Positions 9,815 to 19,265 of a stretch of DNA of 64,000 bases are shown one piece after another. Source of the DNA: a bacterium (GTDB lineage: Bacteria; Zhuqueibacterota; Zhuqueibacteria; Zhuqueibacterales; Geothermadaptataceae); contig JAJRYV010000041.1 of NCBI GenBank assembly GCA_024275575.1, positions 1 through 64,000 of the forward strand, written 5' to 3'. Position 1 is the stretch's first letter. The number at the start of each line of letters is the position of its first letter. Made by a program: the position numbers and the translations under genes. Under the pieces are notes generated by a model. It did no database searches. It saw only the letters and a list, made by a program, of their open reading frames with translations, and was not told the DNA's origin.

Positions 9815-10582
9815 AACTCCTCCCGTAATGAGTTAATACTGTATGTGGTTTGATATTTTGGTTTTGACAATTTTTAGAATCATTTAAACCATGAAGCTGG
9901 ATATTTAATCAATATAATGCAATATACCGAGGCGAGGTAGCTGCAGTGCGCATGTTGTCTTGGAAGCATTTTTCTGTCATCTTTATTTAAATCGCAGAAG
10001 CAAATTTATAAGCTGTTTCCAATTTCAAAATCATGGGGTAAGGCGATCGATTGTGAATTATAACATACAATAAAGAGGCTAAAAAATGCAAGCAATTTAA
10101 GTTCAAAGGGGTGCAAAGTTAATTATTTTACATAAATCCAGCGATCATCATTACTCTTTTAATCCCTTTTGTTTTAATGTGTTAGAATACATTATTTCTA
10201 TATAAGATTTCCTATATTTATTTATAAAAAAATCGTTTTTGATCAACAAATGATTTAAAAGAAAATATTGAGCGTGTGAAATAAAACTAATCATTGCCAG
10301 TTCAATCGTGTTACTATTAGATTAATTTGATTTTTAGCCTTTATCATAAATTGTAATCACCAGGTTTGTTTTTAAATTTTACCCGTAATTTGATCGCCTC
10401 TCAATCTTGCAAAATGAAAAACTGGCGTTTCTGATTTGCAGTTTTGCCATTTTATTACCATCTTCTTTTTTAAAGAATAATCTCCCGTTCACATCTCAAG
10501 CAATTGAACTGAACTCTGAACTTCACTCCCGCTGCGTGCAGGTTGAGGTTAAAGCCTATAAAAAACAAAGGATAGATTGACG
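9815..10582. other. Long A/T-rich divergent intergenic region
   Basis: About 770 bases separate the divergently transcribed TonB receptor and mnmA. No ORF with a ribosome site, no tRNA and no recognisable riboswitch was seen. The sequence is markedly more A/T-rich than its surroundings, so both promoters must lie here. Confidence 0.6.
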
Positions 10583-11635
10583 ATGAAAGTAGCTGTTCTT
10601 CTTTCCGGCGGCGTCGACAGCTCGGTGGCGCTCAACCTTGCTCTGCAGCAAGGGGCGCAAAACGTCACTGCTTTTTATCTCAAAATCTGGCTGGAAGATG
10701 AATTGCAATATCTCGGCGACTGCCCCTGGGAAGAAGACCTGCGTTTCGCCCGCGCCGTCTGCGAAAAAGCCGGCGTCGATTTGCAAGTTGTGCCCTTGCA
10801 GGAGCAATACTATCAAAAAGTCGTCGAGCACACGATTGCCGAACTCAAAAGTGGCCGAACGCCGAGTCCGGATATTCTCTGCAATCAGCGGATAAAATTC
10901 GGCGAATTTATGAATTCTATCGACGCCGGATTTGATAAAATCGTCTCCGGGCATTATGCGCAGATCGAGCGAAAAGACGACCGTTATTTTCTCAAACGCT
11001 CGCCTGACCCGGTGAAAGACCAGACCTATTTTCTCTCCTATCTCAGCCAGCGGCAGTTGGCGCGCGCCTGGTTTCCCATCGGCGGCTTGCATAAAACGCA
11101 GGTGCGGCAGCTGGCGGAGAAATTTGATTTGCCCAATAAATCACGAAAGGACAGCCAGGGAATTTGTTTTCTCGGCAAGATAAAATATCCGGAATTTGTC
11201 AAATTTCATCTCGGTGAAAGGTCCGGTGATATCGTTGAATTGGGCACGAACAGAGTTTTGGGGCGGCACAACGGTTTCTGGTTTCATACCATCGGCCAGC
11301 GCCAGGGGCTGGGGCTTTCCGGCGGGCCGTGGTTTGTTGTGGAAAAGGATTGCAAAAAGAATATTGTTTACGTCGTTCATAAAAATGATTACCACCGGCA
11401 AGCGCGGAAAAATCTGCTTGTTGGCGGGATAAACTGGATCCCCTCGCCGCCGGACAAAACGCAACTGAGCACGAAGCTGCGCCACGGCCCGCGTCTCGAA
11501 ACCTGCAGCATCGAGTTGACAGGACAAAATCGCGTTGCCGTCGTGCTCGAAAATGCTGATCAGGGCATTGCGCCGGGGCAATATGCCATATTTTATGACG
11601 GTGACTACTGCCTCGGTGGTGGTGTGATCGAGTGA
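10583..11635 (+). CDS. mnmA: tRNA-specific 2-thiouridylase MnmA
   Basis: MnmA adds sulfur to U34 of the Lys, Glu and Gln tRNAs. The ATG at 10583 is preferred over the TTG two codons earlier because an AAAGGA site lies about 10 bases upstream. The ATP-PP-loop SGGVDSS is at residues ~8-14. The two catalytic cysteines sit in DILCNQRIKFG (Cys100) and GICFLG (Cys195). The 350-aa length is usual. The segment FYLKIWLEDE...CPWEEDL is a variant more like plastid or cyanobacterial-type MnmA than the E. coli form, from memory of that subfamily. It is monocistronic. Confidence 0.95.
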   Translation: MKVAVLLSGGVDSSVALNLALQQGAQNVTAFYLKIWLEDELQYLGDCPWEEDLRFARAVCEKAGVDLQVVPLQEQYYQKVVEHTIAELKSGRTPSPDILCNQRIKFGEFMNSIDAGFDKIVSGHYAQIERKDDRYFLKRSPDPVKDQTYFLSYLSQRQLARAWFPIGGLHKTQVRQLAEKFDLPNKSRKDSQGICFLGKIKYPEFVKFHLGERSGDIVELGTNRVLGRHNGFWFHTIGQRQGLGLSGGPWFVVEKDCKKNIVYVVHKNDYHRQARKNLLVGGINWIPSPPDKTQLSTKLRHGPRLETCSIELTGQNRVAVVLENADQGIAPGQYAIFYDGDYCLGGGVIE

Positions 11636-11738
11636 TCCTCTCCCCACAAGTGTGCCAACCAACAAAGTCATTTTGCCTGATTGGAAATTATCTCGACACG
11701 GTTAATTCAATGTCATTAAGTTAAGCCGTGAGCGCCCA

Positions 11739-11860
11739 TATCTCGTTCAGCGTCCGGTCCCAACGGTGGCTGAGCCTGCCGAAGTCAAGTTCATCAGGAG
11801 ATTGTGTTCCGCTTCGGCAAGTTCAGGGAGCGCTTCTCGCGCGCACGCTGAATTGAGATA
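11739..11860. repeat. MITE-like inverted-repeat element, copy 1
   Basis: The ends are TATCTCGTTCAGCGT (11739-11753) and ACGCTGAATTGAGATA (11845-11860), a near-perfect terminal inverted repeat. The 122-base interior shares long stretches with the copy at 19275-19390, for example GGCTGAGCCTGC and GAGCGCTTCTC followed by the right end. A clear target duplication was not seen for this copy. Confidence 0.7.
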
Positions 11861-11912
11861 CATGCCATTCCTTCGGGATAAAAAAATCAAATCTGCTTTG
11901 TCTTGCTATAAA

Positions 11913-11987
11913 AGCCCAAAGGGGTGCAATGATTATAACCACGAACTCAATAAAATCGAGGACCCCGGAGGGATGGCATATTTACCG
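11913..11987. repeat. Pair of short CCC(N)GGG-type repeat units
   Basis: AGCCCAAAGGGGTGCAATGATTATA (two parts: AGCCCAAAGGGG and TGCAATGATTATA) and GACCCCGGAGGGATGGCATATTTA (GACCCCGGAGGG and ATGGCATATTTA) look like two diverged units of one intergenic repeat. The resemblance is by eye only. Confidence 0.35.
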
Positions 11988-12238
11988 CTTGCGGAGTTAA
12001 CTGGATAACCGGATTTCGCAAGCGTAAACCTGCACAATAATTCAGGTTAGAAACTGCTGATCGGTTCATCATTATTTCAGCAACATCCCGGGTCATTTTA
12101 GTACAGATGGAATTTTTCAATTTCTTCGTTTGTTTTCTGCAAAGATTTCACTTAAGATCAATTGTAGCGGGGCAAATGATTTGGATGTGGCATAAAAATC
12201 CCTTAACACATAAAACTTGCTTATATTTTAAATTAATT

Positions 12239-12245
12239 AAAAGGA
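12239..12245 (+). promoter_or_regulatory. Ribosome binding site of the ancestral aceE start
   Basis: AAAAGGA lies 6 bases before the ATG at 12252. It marks 12252 as the original aceE start. The later TTG at 12384, the first candidate after the in-frame TAG, has no comparable site. Confidence 0.7.
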
Positions 12246-12251
12246 TATTCG

Positions 12252-12383
12252 ATGCAGGATGATAACAATCATAAATCAATCCATTCAGCCGAACAGGAGA
12301 TTGAATTGCAGGAATGGCGCGATTAGATAGATTACCTCATTCAAAATGGTGGTACGGAGCGTGTCGCCGAGGTCATAGCTGAG
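12252..12383 (+). pseudogene. aceE: Severed N-terminus of aceE, ended by an in-frame TAG
   Basis: From the ATG at 12252 the frame encodes 24 residues ending EWRD, then TAG at 12324-12326, then IDYLIQNGGTERVAEVIAEL running in the same frame straight into the long E1 reading frame. E. coli AceE has ETRDWLQAIES here, so the TAG replaces the conserved Trp codon TGG by a single G-to-A change. The family's N-terminal ~50 residues dock E1 onto the E2 core. See the entry at 12384 for the rest of the enzyme. Confidence 0.8.
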
Positions 12384-14939
12384 TTGCAAAAACGCGTTTT
12401 TTCAGCTGGAATTAAACTGCCCTTCACGGCAAACACGCCGTATATCAACACTATCCCGGTGAACCGGCAACCGATTTATCCCGGCAGCCGTGAGCTCGAA
12501 CGGCGCATAAAAAGTATCATTCGCTGGAATGCCATGGCCATGGTTGTGCGTGCCAACCGCAATGAAGACGGCATCGGCGGGCATATTTCAACTTACGCCT
12601 CGGCTGCGACGCTCTACGAGGTCGGGTTCAACCATTTTTTCCGCGCGCCGAAAGACGGTTTCAGCGGTGATCAGATTTATTTTCAGGGCCATGCCAGCCC
12701 GGGAATTTACGCCCGCGCCTTTCTCGAAGGCCGGTTCAGCATCGATGATTTGAAAAACTTTCGTCACGAGGTGCACGAGGGCGGCGGTCTGCCTTCTTAT
12801 CCCCACCCCTGGCTCAAGCCGGATTTCTGGCAGTTCGCCACCGTTTCCATGGGCATCGGCCCCATCATGGCGATTTATCAGGCGCGTTTCAATCGCTATC
12901 TCGAAGATCGCAAACTGAAAGAACCGGCCGGTGAAAAAGTCTGGGCGTTTCTCGGCGACGGTGAAACCGACGAACCGGAAGCCCTGGGCGCTATTTCTCT
13001 CGCAGCGCGGGAAAAACTCGACAATTTGATTTTTGTCATCAACTGCAACCTGCAGCGCCTCGACGGGCCGGTGCGCGGTAACGGCAAGATCATTCAGGAA
13101 TTGGAAACGATCTTTCGCGGCGCCGGCTGGAACGTCATCAAAGTCATCTGGGGCACCGATTGGGATGTTTTGTTAGAAAAAGATAAAAACGGTTTGCTGG
13201 TAAAACGTATGGACGAGGTTGTCGACGGTGAATATCAGAGCTATATCGTGCGTGGCGGGGCATACATCCGCGAGCATTTTTACGGCAAATATCCGGAGCT
13301 GCTCAAACTGGTGGAACACCTCTCCGACGAACAACTGGAACGCTTGCGCCTCGGCGGCCACGATCCGCAAAAAGTCTATGCTGCTTATCATGCGGCAATC
13401 AACCACACCGGCGCACCGACAGTCATTTTAGCCCGCACGGTGAAAGGCTATGGCCTCGGTGAGGCGGGTGAGGGAAAAAACATCACCCACTCGCAGAAAA
13501 AGATTAACGAAGACGAGTTGCGGACGTTCCGTTCCCGTTTCGGCATTCCCATATCGGATGAAGATATCGACCGGGTGCCGTTTTACAAACCGGAAGACGA
13601 TAGCCGGGAAATAACATATTTACAGGAACAGCGCAAAAAGCTGAACGGTTACGTGCCCACGCGCAGGCAGGAGAGTCATCCCATTCGCGTGACCCCCAAA
13701 TTGTACGAAGAGTTTTTCGAGGGAACGGCAGGCCGCGAAGTTTCGACAACCATGGTTTTCGTACGTTTGCTGTCAAAATTGCTCGACGACAAGGCGATCG
13801 GCAAACTTATCGTGCCCATCGTACCGGATGAAGCACGCACCTTTGGCATGGAATCGCTCTTTCGCAAAGTCGGCATTTATTCGCATGTCGGGCAATTGTA
13901 CGAGCCGGTGGACAAGGAAAATCTGCTTTATTATAAAGAAGCCACCGACGGCCAGATTTTCGAAGAGGGGATTACTGAAGCAGGCTCGCTATCGTCATTT
14001 GTCGCAGCAGGAACCGGCTATTCGGTGCACAATGTCAACACGATTCCCTTCTATATTTTCTATTCGATGTTCGGCTTGCAGCGCATCGGTGATTTTGTCT
14101 GGGCCGGCAGCGATATGCGCATGCGCGGTTTTCTCATCGGCGGCACGGCCGGGCGAACCACCCTCGCCGGAGAGGGTTTGCAGCATCAGGATGGCAACAG
14201 CCATTTGCTGGCATACCCCTACCCGACGATGAAAGCATATGACCCGGCTTTTGCCTATGAGCTCGCGGTGATCGTCAAAGACGGCATCGAACGCATGTAT
14301 GGCAATCAGGAAGCGCTGTTTTACTACATGACGGTGATGAACGAGAATTACCCGCAACCGGCAATGCCAAAAGATAAAAATATAGAGGAAAACATTCTGA
14401 AAGGGATTTATCGATTCAATCGCTCAAAATTAAAAGGGAAACCCTTGCAGGTGCAACTGCTGGGCAGTGGCGCAATTTTGACGAAAGTTCTGCAGGCGCA
14501 GAAACTTTTGCAGGAAAAATTCAACGTCGCTGCCGATGTGTGGAGCGTGACCAGCTATAAAGAATTGCACTATGAAGCGGTTACCACCGAACGCTGGAAT
14601 ATGCTCAACCCCGACAAAAAGAAAAAGATACCCTTCATCACTTCAACGTTGAAAAATGCCAAAGGCAGTTTTGTCGCCGCAACGGATTATGTGCGCGCCC
14701 TGCCGGAATCGGTATCGAGATGGATTCCGGGGCCGTTTTTATCGTTGGGCACCGATGGTTTTGGCCGCAGCGACGGTCGCCGTCACTTGCGCGAATTTTT
14801 TGAAGTCGATGCGAATTTCATCGCTCTCGCGGCGCTCACCATGTTGATGCGTGAGGGCAAGCTCGATGCTAAATTCGTGCAAAAAGCAATACAAGAGATG
14901 GGAATTGATCCCGAGAAATTAAACCCGATGACAGTTTGA
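12384..14939 (+). CDS. aceE: Pyruvate dehydrogenase E1 component (homodimeric AceE type)
   Basis: This thiamine-diphosphate enzyme decarboxylates pyruvate and reductively acetylates E2 lipoyl groups. The 851-aa frame aligns throughout with AceE: NTIPVNRQPIYPGS, FNHFFRAPKDGF, YFQGHASPGIYARAFLEG, SYPHPWLKPDFWQF, the ThDP-binding GDGETDEPE...NCNLQRLDGPV, and VKGYGLGEAGEGKNITH. The TTG at 12384 is only the first start codon after the in-frame TAG at 12324-12326; the natural start is ATG 12252. If the TAG is real, translation would need suppression or weak reinitiation, and the E2-docking N-terminus would be lost. aceF and lpdA follow on the same strand with gaps of 232 and 299 bases. Confidence 0.92.
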   Translation: MQKRVFSAGIKLPFTANTPYINTIPVNRQPIYPGSRELERRIKSIIRWNAMAMVVRANRNEDGIGGHISTYASAATLYEVGFNHFFRAPKDGFSGDQIYFQGHASPGIYARAFLEGRFSIDDLKNFRHEVHEGGGLPSYPHPWLKPDFWQFATVSMGIGPIMAIYQARFNRYLEDRKLKEPAGEKVWAFLGDGETDEPEALGAISLAAREKLDNLIFVINCNLQRLDGPVRGNGKIIQELETIFRGAGWNVIKVIWGTDWDVLLEKDKNGLLVKRMDEVVDGEYQSYIVRGGAYIREHFYGKYPELLKLVEHLSDEQLERLRLGGHDPQKVYAAYHAAINHTGAPTVILARTVKGYGLGEAGEGKNITHSQKKINEDELRTFRSRFGIPISDEDIDRVPFYKPEDDSREITYLQEQRKKLNGYVPTRRQESHPIRVTPKLYEEFFEGTAGREVSTTMVFVRLLSKLLDDKAIGKLIVPIVPDEARTFGMESLFRKVGIYSHVGQLYEPVDKENLLYYKEATDGQIFEEGITEAGSLSSFVAAGTGYSVHNVNTIPFYIFYSMFGLQRIGDFVWAGSDMRMRGFLIGGTAGRTTLAGEGLQHQDGNSHLLAYPYPTMKAYDPAFAYELAVIVKDGIERMYGNQEALFYYMTVMNENYPQPAMPKDKNIEENILKGIYRFNRSKLKGKPLQVQLLGSGAILTKVLQAQKLLQEKFNVAADVWSVTSYKELHYEAVTTERWNMLNPDKKKKIPFITSTLKNAKGSFVAATDYVRALPESVSRWIPGPFLSLGTDGFGRSDGRRHLREFFEVDANFIALAALTMLMREGKLDAKFVQKAIQEMGIDPEKLNPMTV

Positions 14940-15171
14940 GGATGAGTTATCTCGCAGGAACGCAATAGCGCAGGAGATTTGCCAAAACCTGCACATTGCG
15001 TTTACTCCCAAATCGATTTGTATAAATAATTATCAGGTTAAATCACTTTCTCAAAGCGTAACTTCTGGCAAAAAATGAAATAACGTATCTGTTCAGCATT
15101 CGGAGAAACCCCTGACAGGGGTAAGGTTGCTCCAACACTGAATGCTTACGAAATAACAAAGGAAGCAATCA

Positions 15172-16473
15172 ATGGCATTAGAATTTAAGTTGCCTGAATT
15201 AGGCGAAAATATAGAATCGGGGACTGTCGCGGCGATTAAAGTGAAAGCCGGTGACGCAGTCGTAAAAGAACAGGTGCTGATCGAGCTGGAAACCGACAAA
15301 GCCGTCGTCGATATTCCGGCGCCAGCTGCCGGAACTGTGGTAAAACTGATGATCAACGAAGGTGAAGAAGTAAATATCGGCCAGCCTCTTTTGATCATTG
15401 AAGAAAGCTCGGCCCCTGCAGCAGCGCCGGCAGAGGAAAAACCTGTGAAAAAAGAAACACCGGCGACCGATGAGAAAAAGATAGGGCCCGAACCGATAAA
15501 AAATGATGTAAAAACAGCCACAGCACCGACGCCCCCGGCCCCGCAAACGCCGGCGCCGGTGTCGCACGATCTGGCTCCCGCGGCGCCCTCGGTACGGCGA
15601 TTTGCCCGGGAAATCGGCATCGATATCAATGCTGTGCCCGGAAGCGGGCACGGTGGACGCATTTCAATCGACGACGTGAAAATCTATTCGAAACAGCAAA
15701 ATCAGCAACGCACTGCACCTGCCGGTAGCACTGTAATCGCGCAACAGCTTTTGCCTGATTTTAGGAAATGGGGAGAAATCGATCGACATGCGATGAGCAA
15801 AATTCGCAAAACAACGGCAATACACCTGAGCTATGCCTGGTCGACGATTCCCCATGTTACGCAGTTTGACAAAGCTGATTTGACGCATCTCGAGACGTTA
15901 CGTAAAAAATTTGCCGGTCGCGTTGCAGAAGCCGGCGGCAAGCTGACGCTGACGGTCATTCTGCTCAAAGTCATCACAGCAGCGCTGAAAAAATTCCCCC
16001 AATTCAACAGCAGTATCGATATGCAGACCTTTGAAATAATCAATAAAAAATACTTCAATATCGGTATCGCCGTCGACACGGAAAACGGTCTGCTGGTGCC
16101 GGTGGTCAAAAATGTCGATTCGAAAAATCTCATCGAGCTTTCTGTTGAAGTGAATGAAATTGCGCAAAAAGCGCGCGATCGTAAACTTTCACTCGCAGAT
16201 ATGCAAGGCGGCAATTTCAGTATCTCTAATCTTGGCGGCATCGGCGGCGTCGGCTTTACACCCATCGTCAATTCACCGGAAGTGGCGATTCTCGGGGTTT
16301 CCCGCGCCAGCATGGAGCCTGTTTTCATCGATGGTAAATTCGAGCCACGCCTGATTTTGCCGCTGAGCCTGTCCTACGATCACCGCATCATCGATGGCGC
16401 TGACGCTGCACGGTTTTTGCGTTTTGTAGCCGAAGTATTGGAGCAGCCGTTTTTGTTGTCGTTAACTGCCTAA
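15172..16473 (+). CDS. aceF: Dihydrolipoamide acetyltransferase E2 of pyruvate dehydrogenase
   Basis: E2 carries acetyl groups on lipoyl-lysine and transfers them to CoA, forming the core of the complex. The 433-aa protein has one lipoyl domain (1-78) with the lipoylation Lys43 in ELETDKAVVDIP. A Pro/Ala-rich linker (~82-130) precedes a peripheral subunit-binding domain (~138-170; PSVRRFAREIGID, GHGGRISIDDV). A second linker leads to the catalytic domain (~200-433), with the active-site motif H404-R-I-I-D408-G. A single lipoyl domain is common outside gamma-proteobacteria. The start has an AAAGGAAG ribosome site 7 bases upstream. It lies between aceE and lpdA, so it serves the same complex. 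Confidence 0.95.
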   Translation: MALEFKLPELGENIESGTVAAIKVKAGDAVVKEQVLIELETDKAVVDIPAPAAGTVVKLMINEGEEVNIGQPLLIIEESSAPAAAPAEEKPVKKETPATDEKKIGPEPIKNDVKTATAPTPPAPQTPAPVSHDLAPAAPSVRRFAREIGIDINAVPGSGHGGRISIDDVKIYSKQQNQQRTAPAGSTVIAQQLLPDFRKWGEIDRHAMSKIRKTTAIHLSYAWSTIPHVTQFDKADLTHLETLRKKFAGRVAEAGGKLTLTVILLKVITAALKKFPQFNSSIDMQTFEIINKKYFNIGIAVDTENGLLVPVVKNVDSKNLIELSVEVNEIAQKARDRKLSLADMQGGNFSISNLGGIGGVGFTPIVNSPEVAILGVSRASMEPVFIDGKFEPRLILPLSLSYDHRIIDGADAARFLRFVAEVLEQPFLLSLTA

Positions 16474-16772
16474 ACCGGAAGTTGAAAAAGAAAATTCTAA
16501 AGCGCACGCAAAGCCGCTGAGACGCAGAGAATATGCAAAGATTTTTTTGGTTTTTTCTTTGCGATCCCTTTGCGGCATAGAGTCTTTGCGTGAAATTTTT
16601 GTTTTTGAGGATTTAGATCAATATTTTTTACCCAAAAAGAGCAGAAAATAATTTGCCGGCTGCTAAACCGGGAAAAGGCTTCCAGCGTTACTGTTTTAAT
16701 CTTGATGAAATTGTTTTACAGAGATTTGTAAATAATGCAGGCCAAGCTAATTCGAAAATATGGAGTAAATAA
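16474..16772. other. aceF-lpdA spacer with foldback
   Basis: No coding sequence. The spacer is dominated by the foldback at 16505-16592, which could attenuate transcription between the two genes. Confidence 0.55.
16505..16592. repeat. Foldback sequence with GACGCAGAG-type repeat
   Basis: CACGCAAAG (16505-16513) pairs with CTTTGCGTG (16584-16592). An inner arm GCAAAGA (16535-16541) pairs with TCTTTGC (16556-16562) around a T-rich loop. The left arm holds GCTGAGACGCAGAG, related to words at 51061-51081 and 61491-61508. Confidence 0.6.
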
Positions 16773-18200
16773 ATGAGTGAGCAAAATAAAACCGGACTCG
16801 TGGTGATCGGCGCCGGTCCCGGCGGTTATGCCGCAGCATTTTTGGCAGCAGACCTGGGCATGCAGGTGACTGTAATCGATCCGGCGGAAAATCCCGGTGG
16901 CGTCTGTTTGTACCGCGGTTGCATTCCTTCGAAAGCGCTGCTGCACGTGGCGAAATTGATGCGCGAAACAGAGAACGCAAAAAACTGGGGCATCGAGTTT
17001 AAATCGCCCAAAATCGACATCGACAAGTTGCGTGAGTGGAAAAATGATGTCATCGGCAAATTGACCGGCGGGCTTGGACAATTAGTAAAACAGCGGAAGA
17101 TCAAACACATTTACGGGCGGGCTTTTTTTGTCGATGCGAATACGCTGGAGATTACCTTAAACGATGGCGGAAAACAAAAACTGACATTCGAACATGCCGT
17201 GCTGGCCACGGGCTCACGGCCAACGGAAATTCCGATTTTCAAAACGAAAAACCCGCGTGTCATCAATTCCACCGGTGCGCTGGAGCTGAGCGATATCCCC
17301 AAAACCCTGCTGGTCGTCGGTGGTGGTTATATCGGGCTGGAAATGGGCACGGTTTACGCCGCCCTGGGCACGAAAGTCACAGTCGTTGAAATGCTGCCCG
17401 GCCTGCTACCCGGCGCCGACCGTGATGCGGTGAGAATTTTGCAAAAAAGTCTCGATTCCCGCTTTGAAAATATCTTGCTCAATACAAAAGTTGAGGGCAT
17501 AACCGAAGGTGAAAAAAGTATCAAAGTCAGCTTGCTCGACAAAGACGATAAAAAACAGGAAATGCAGTTTGATAAAATCCTGGTTTCCATCGGCCGCGTG
17601 CCCAATTCAAATGATCTCGGCCTTGAAAATACCGCGGTAAAAATCGACGCTAAAGGTTTCGTCGAAGTGGATGCACAGCGACGCAGCGCCGAGTCCTCCA
17701 TTTACGCCATCGGTGATATCGCCGGCGAACCGATGCTGGCGCATAAAGCCTCGTACGAAGGCCGTATCGCTGTCGAGGCCATCGCGGGGCACAAAGCGGT
17801 TTATGAACCGCGCGCTATTCCGGCGGTGGTTTTCACCGATCCGGAAATTGCCTGGTGCGGGCTGACGGAGAGCGAAGCAAAAGCACGGAAACGCAAAGTT
17901 GCTGTGCAGCGTTTTCCTTGGGCTGCTTCCGGCCGCGCCCTGACGCTGGACCGTACCGATGGTTTGACCAAACTCATCATCGATCCGGAAAATGAACGCA
18001 TTCTTGGCGTGTGCATCGTTGGGGCAGGGGCGGGCGAATTGATTGCCGAAGGCGTATTGGCTATCGAGATGGCTGCGGTCGCCACCGATCTGAAAATGAG
18101 CATCCATCCGCACCCGACGCTATCGGAAACGCTGATGGAATCAGCGGAGATGTTTTTCGGTCAGGCGACACATGTTTACCGGCCGCGAAGGGGAAAATAA
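16773..18200 (+). CDS. lpdA: Dihydrolipoamide dehydrogenase (E3)
   Basis: This FAD- and NAD-dependent flavoprotein reoxidises the dihydrolipoyl groups of E2. The 475-aa protein has the FAD motif VIGAGPGGYAAA (~10-21) and the redox-active disulfide Cys45/Cys50 in GGVCLYRGCIPSKALLH. A second Rossmann motif, VVGGGYIGLEMG, binds NAD. The C-terminal dimer domain carries the catalytic His in HPHPTLSET. CLYRGC is an unusual spelling of the more common CLNVGC, but both cysteines are in place. The gene sits downstream of aceE and aceF, so it is the complex's dedicated E3; sharing with other 2-oxoacid dehydrogenases is possible. Confidence 0.95.
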   Translation: MSEQNKTGLVVIGAGPGGYAAAFLAADLGMQVTVIDPAENPGGVCLYRGCIPSKALLHVAKLMRETENAKNWGIEFKSPKIDIDKLREWKNDVIGKLTGGLGQLVKQRKIKHIYGRAFFVDANTLEITLNDGGKQKLTFEHAVLATGSRPTEIPIFKTKNPRVINSTGALELSDIPKTLLVVGGGYIGLEMGTVYAALGTKVTVVEMLPGLLPGADRDAVRILQKSLDSRFENILLNTKVEGITEGEKSIKVSLLDKDDKKQEMQFDKILVSIGRVPNSNDLGLENTAVKIDAKGFVEVDAQRRSAESSIYAIGDIAGEPMLAHKASYEGRIAVEAIAGHKAVYEPRAIPAVVFTDPEIAWCGLTESEAKARKRKVAVQRFPWAASGRALTLDRTDGLTKLIIDPENERILGVCIVGAGAGELIAEGVLAIEMAAVATDLKMSIHPHPTLSETLMESAEMFFGQATHVYRPRRGK

Positions 18201-18254
18201 TCAATATTCAATGTCCAATGAGTAAATTGGTTTTATTTAAAAATTGAATATTGA
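18201..18254. repeat. Inverted repeat between convergent genes
   Basis: TCAATATTCAAT (18201-18212) is the exact reverse complement of ATTGAATATTGA (18243-18254). It lies between the ends of lpdA and the minus-strand reductase gene and may act as a weak terminator. No strong G/C stem is present. Confidence 0.6.
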
Positions 18255-18283
18255 GTGTTGAATATCGGCTATTGATTTTTTCC

Positions 18284-19171
18284 TCAGCCCAGTTCCCGGA
18301 GGGTACGATTAATCATGCGGATATTATCCAGCAAATGATCGATACGATCAACACCGATGGTCATAGCATCGATATTGCCGCTGCTGAGCACATAGCGCAG
18401 TGAGCTTTGCCGTTGTGCTTCGCTGACGAGCTTGCCGCAAGCGAAAATTTTCATGCCGATGATGCCTTTGCCGTTATCATGCGCCTGTTTGAGTAGGGGC
18501 ATCACTTTTTCCGGCGCACCGTCCATGTGTTCGCCGCGATTGTTGATGCGCGCGAGAATCACCTCGACCCAATTGCATTGTACAGCGGCTTTTAAGGCCG
18601 CAAGCGTGTGGCACGAAACACCGACCGCTCTGATTTCGCCCCTCTCTTTGGCGGCAGACATGGCGTCGCGCAGGGCGCTGGTTTCCTGTACCCAGTTGGC
18701 AGATTCACGGCAATGGATGAGCACGATATCGAAATAATCGCAGCCGGTTTCTTTGCGAAAACGGTTGAAAGTCGGTTGAAAACCCGTGAAATTGTACCAA
18801 TCCGTTTGGCGGGTCCAGATTTTTGTCATCACGGTGAGTTTATCGCGTGGCAAAAATTTGAGCGTATTGCGAAAATACTGATGGCTGCCGTAGATATCAG
18901 CGAGGTCCATAAATGTGACACCGTGCTCGAATGCCTGTTGCAGCAGCCGGGCAAAACCCTGCATACCCAGCACTGTTTGCTGAGATTTCATCTTCCAGCC
19001 AAAAGAGCCGGTGCCGAACGCCAGGCGTGAAGTCTCGAGATTGCTTTTGCCCAAAATTACACGGTTGATCATTTCATTTGCGTTAATGTTTTTTAGCGAT
19101 GCCCAGAAAACGGGAGTGAGCGCCAGGGCGGTAGAATTTTGCAAAAATCGACGACGGGATATATTTTTCAT
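18284..19171 (-). CDS. Aldo/keto reductase family protein with TAT signal
   Basis: The ATG at 19171 is preferred to the upstream in-frame start because it opens the twin-arginine signal SRRRFLQNST and has GAGG 5 bases upstream. The mature part resembles aldo/keto reductases: LGKSNLETSRLAFGTG near residue 45, FMDLADIYGSHQYFRN with the catalytic Asp and Tyr, VMTKIW with the Lys, and DIVLIHCRES with the His. Family members reduce carbonyls with NADPH, so export of a folded, cofactor-loaded enzyme by TAT is logical. The substrate is unknown. It is monocistronic and convergent with lpdA. Confidence 0.88.
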   Translation of the reverse strand: MKNISRRRFLQNSTALALTPVFWASLKNINANEMINRVILGKSNLETSRLAFGTGSFGWKMKSQQTVLGMQGFARLLQQAFEHGVTFMDLADIYGSHQYFRNTLKFLPRDKLTVMTKIWTRQTDWYNFTGFQPTFNRFRKETGCDYFDIVLIHCRESANWVQETSALRDAMSAAKERGEIRAVGVSCHTLAALKAAVQCNWVEVILARINNRGEHMDGAPEKVMPLLKQAHDNGKGIIGMKIFACGKLVSEAQRQSSLRYVLSSGNIDAMTIGVDRIDHLLDNIRMINRTLRELG

Positions 19172-19265
19172 TTTTACCTCGAAAATTATACATTGCATTC
19201 GATAAAAATATATGGTAACATTTTACAATAAGATTTATTTTCAATAGTTGCAAATTGATATCTTA

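Larger units (their letters stand above)
11636..12251. other. Intergenic region with MITE-like element, no gene
   Basis: It contains the inverted-repeat element at 11739-11860 and two short GGGGTG/GGGATGG repeat units near 11913-11987. An 80-codon open frame at 11766-12008 lies mostly inside these repeats and has no ribosome site. The last ~60 bases are the aceE leader. Confidence 0.6.

Noticed and set aside
9815-10582. Cobalamin-type riboswitch upstream of the TonB receptor
   Set aside because: The leader is long, but I found no B12-box-like conserved block or plausible aptamer.
11766-12008. 80-codon frame in the mnmA-aceE spacer
   Set aside because: It overlaps the MITE-like element and short repeats, lacks a ribosome site and has no recognisable protein pattern.
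12324-12326. TAG read as pyrrolysine or as a reassigned sense codon
   Set aside because: TAG also serves as the natural stop of rpmG, proS and the gene at 56705. No Pyl gene set or PYLIS-like element is visible.
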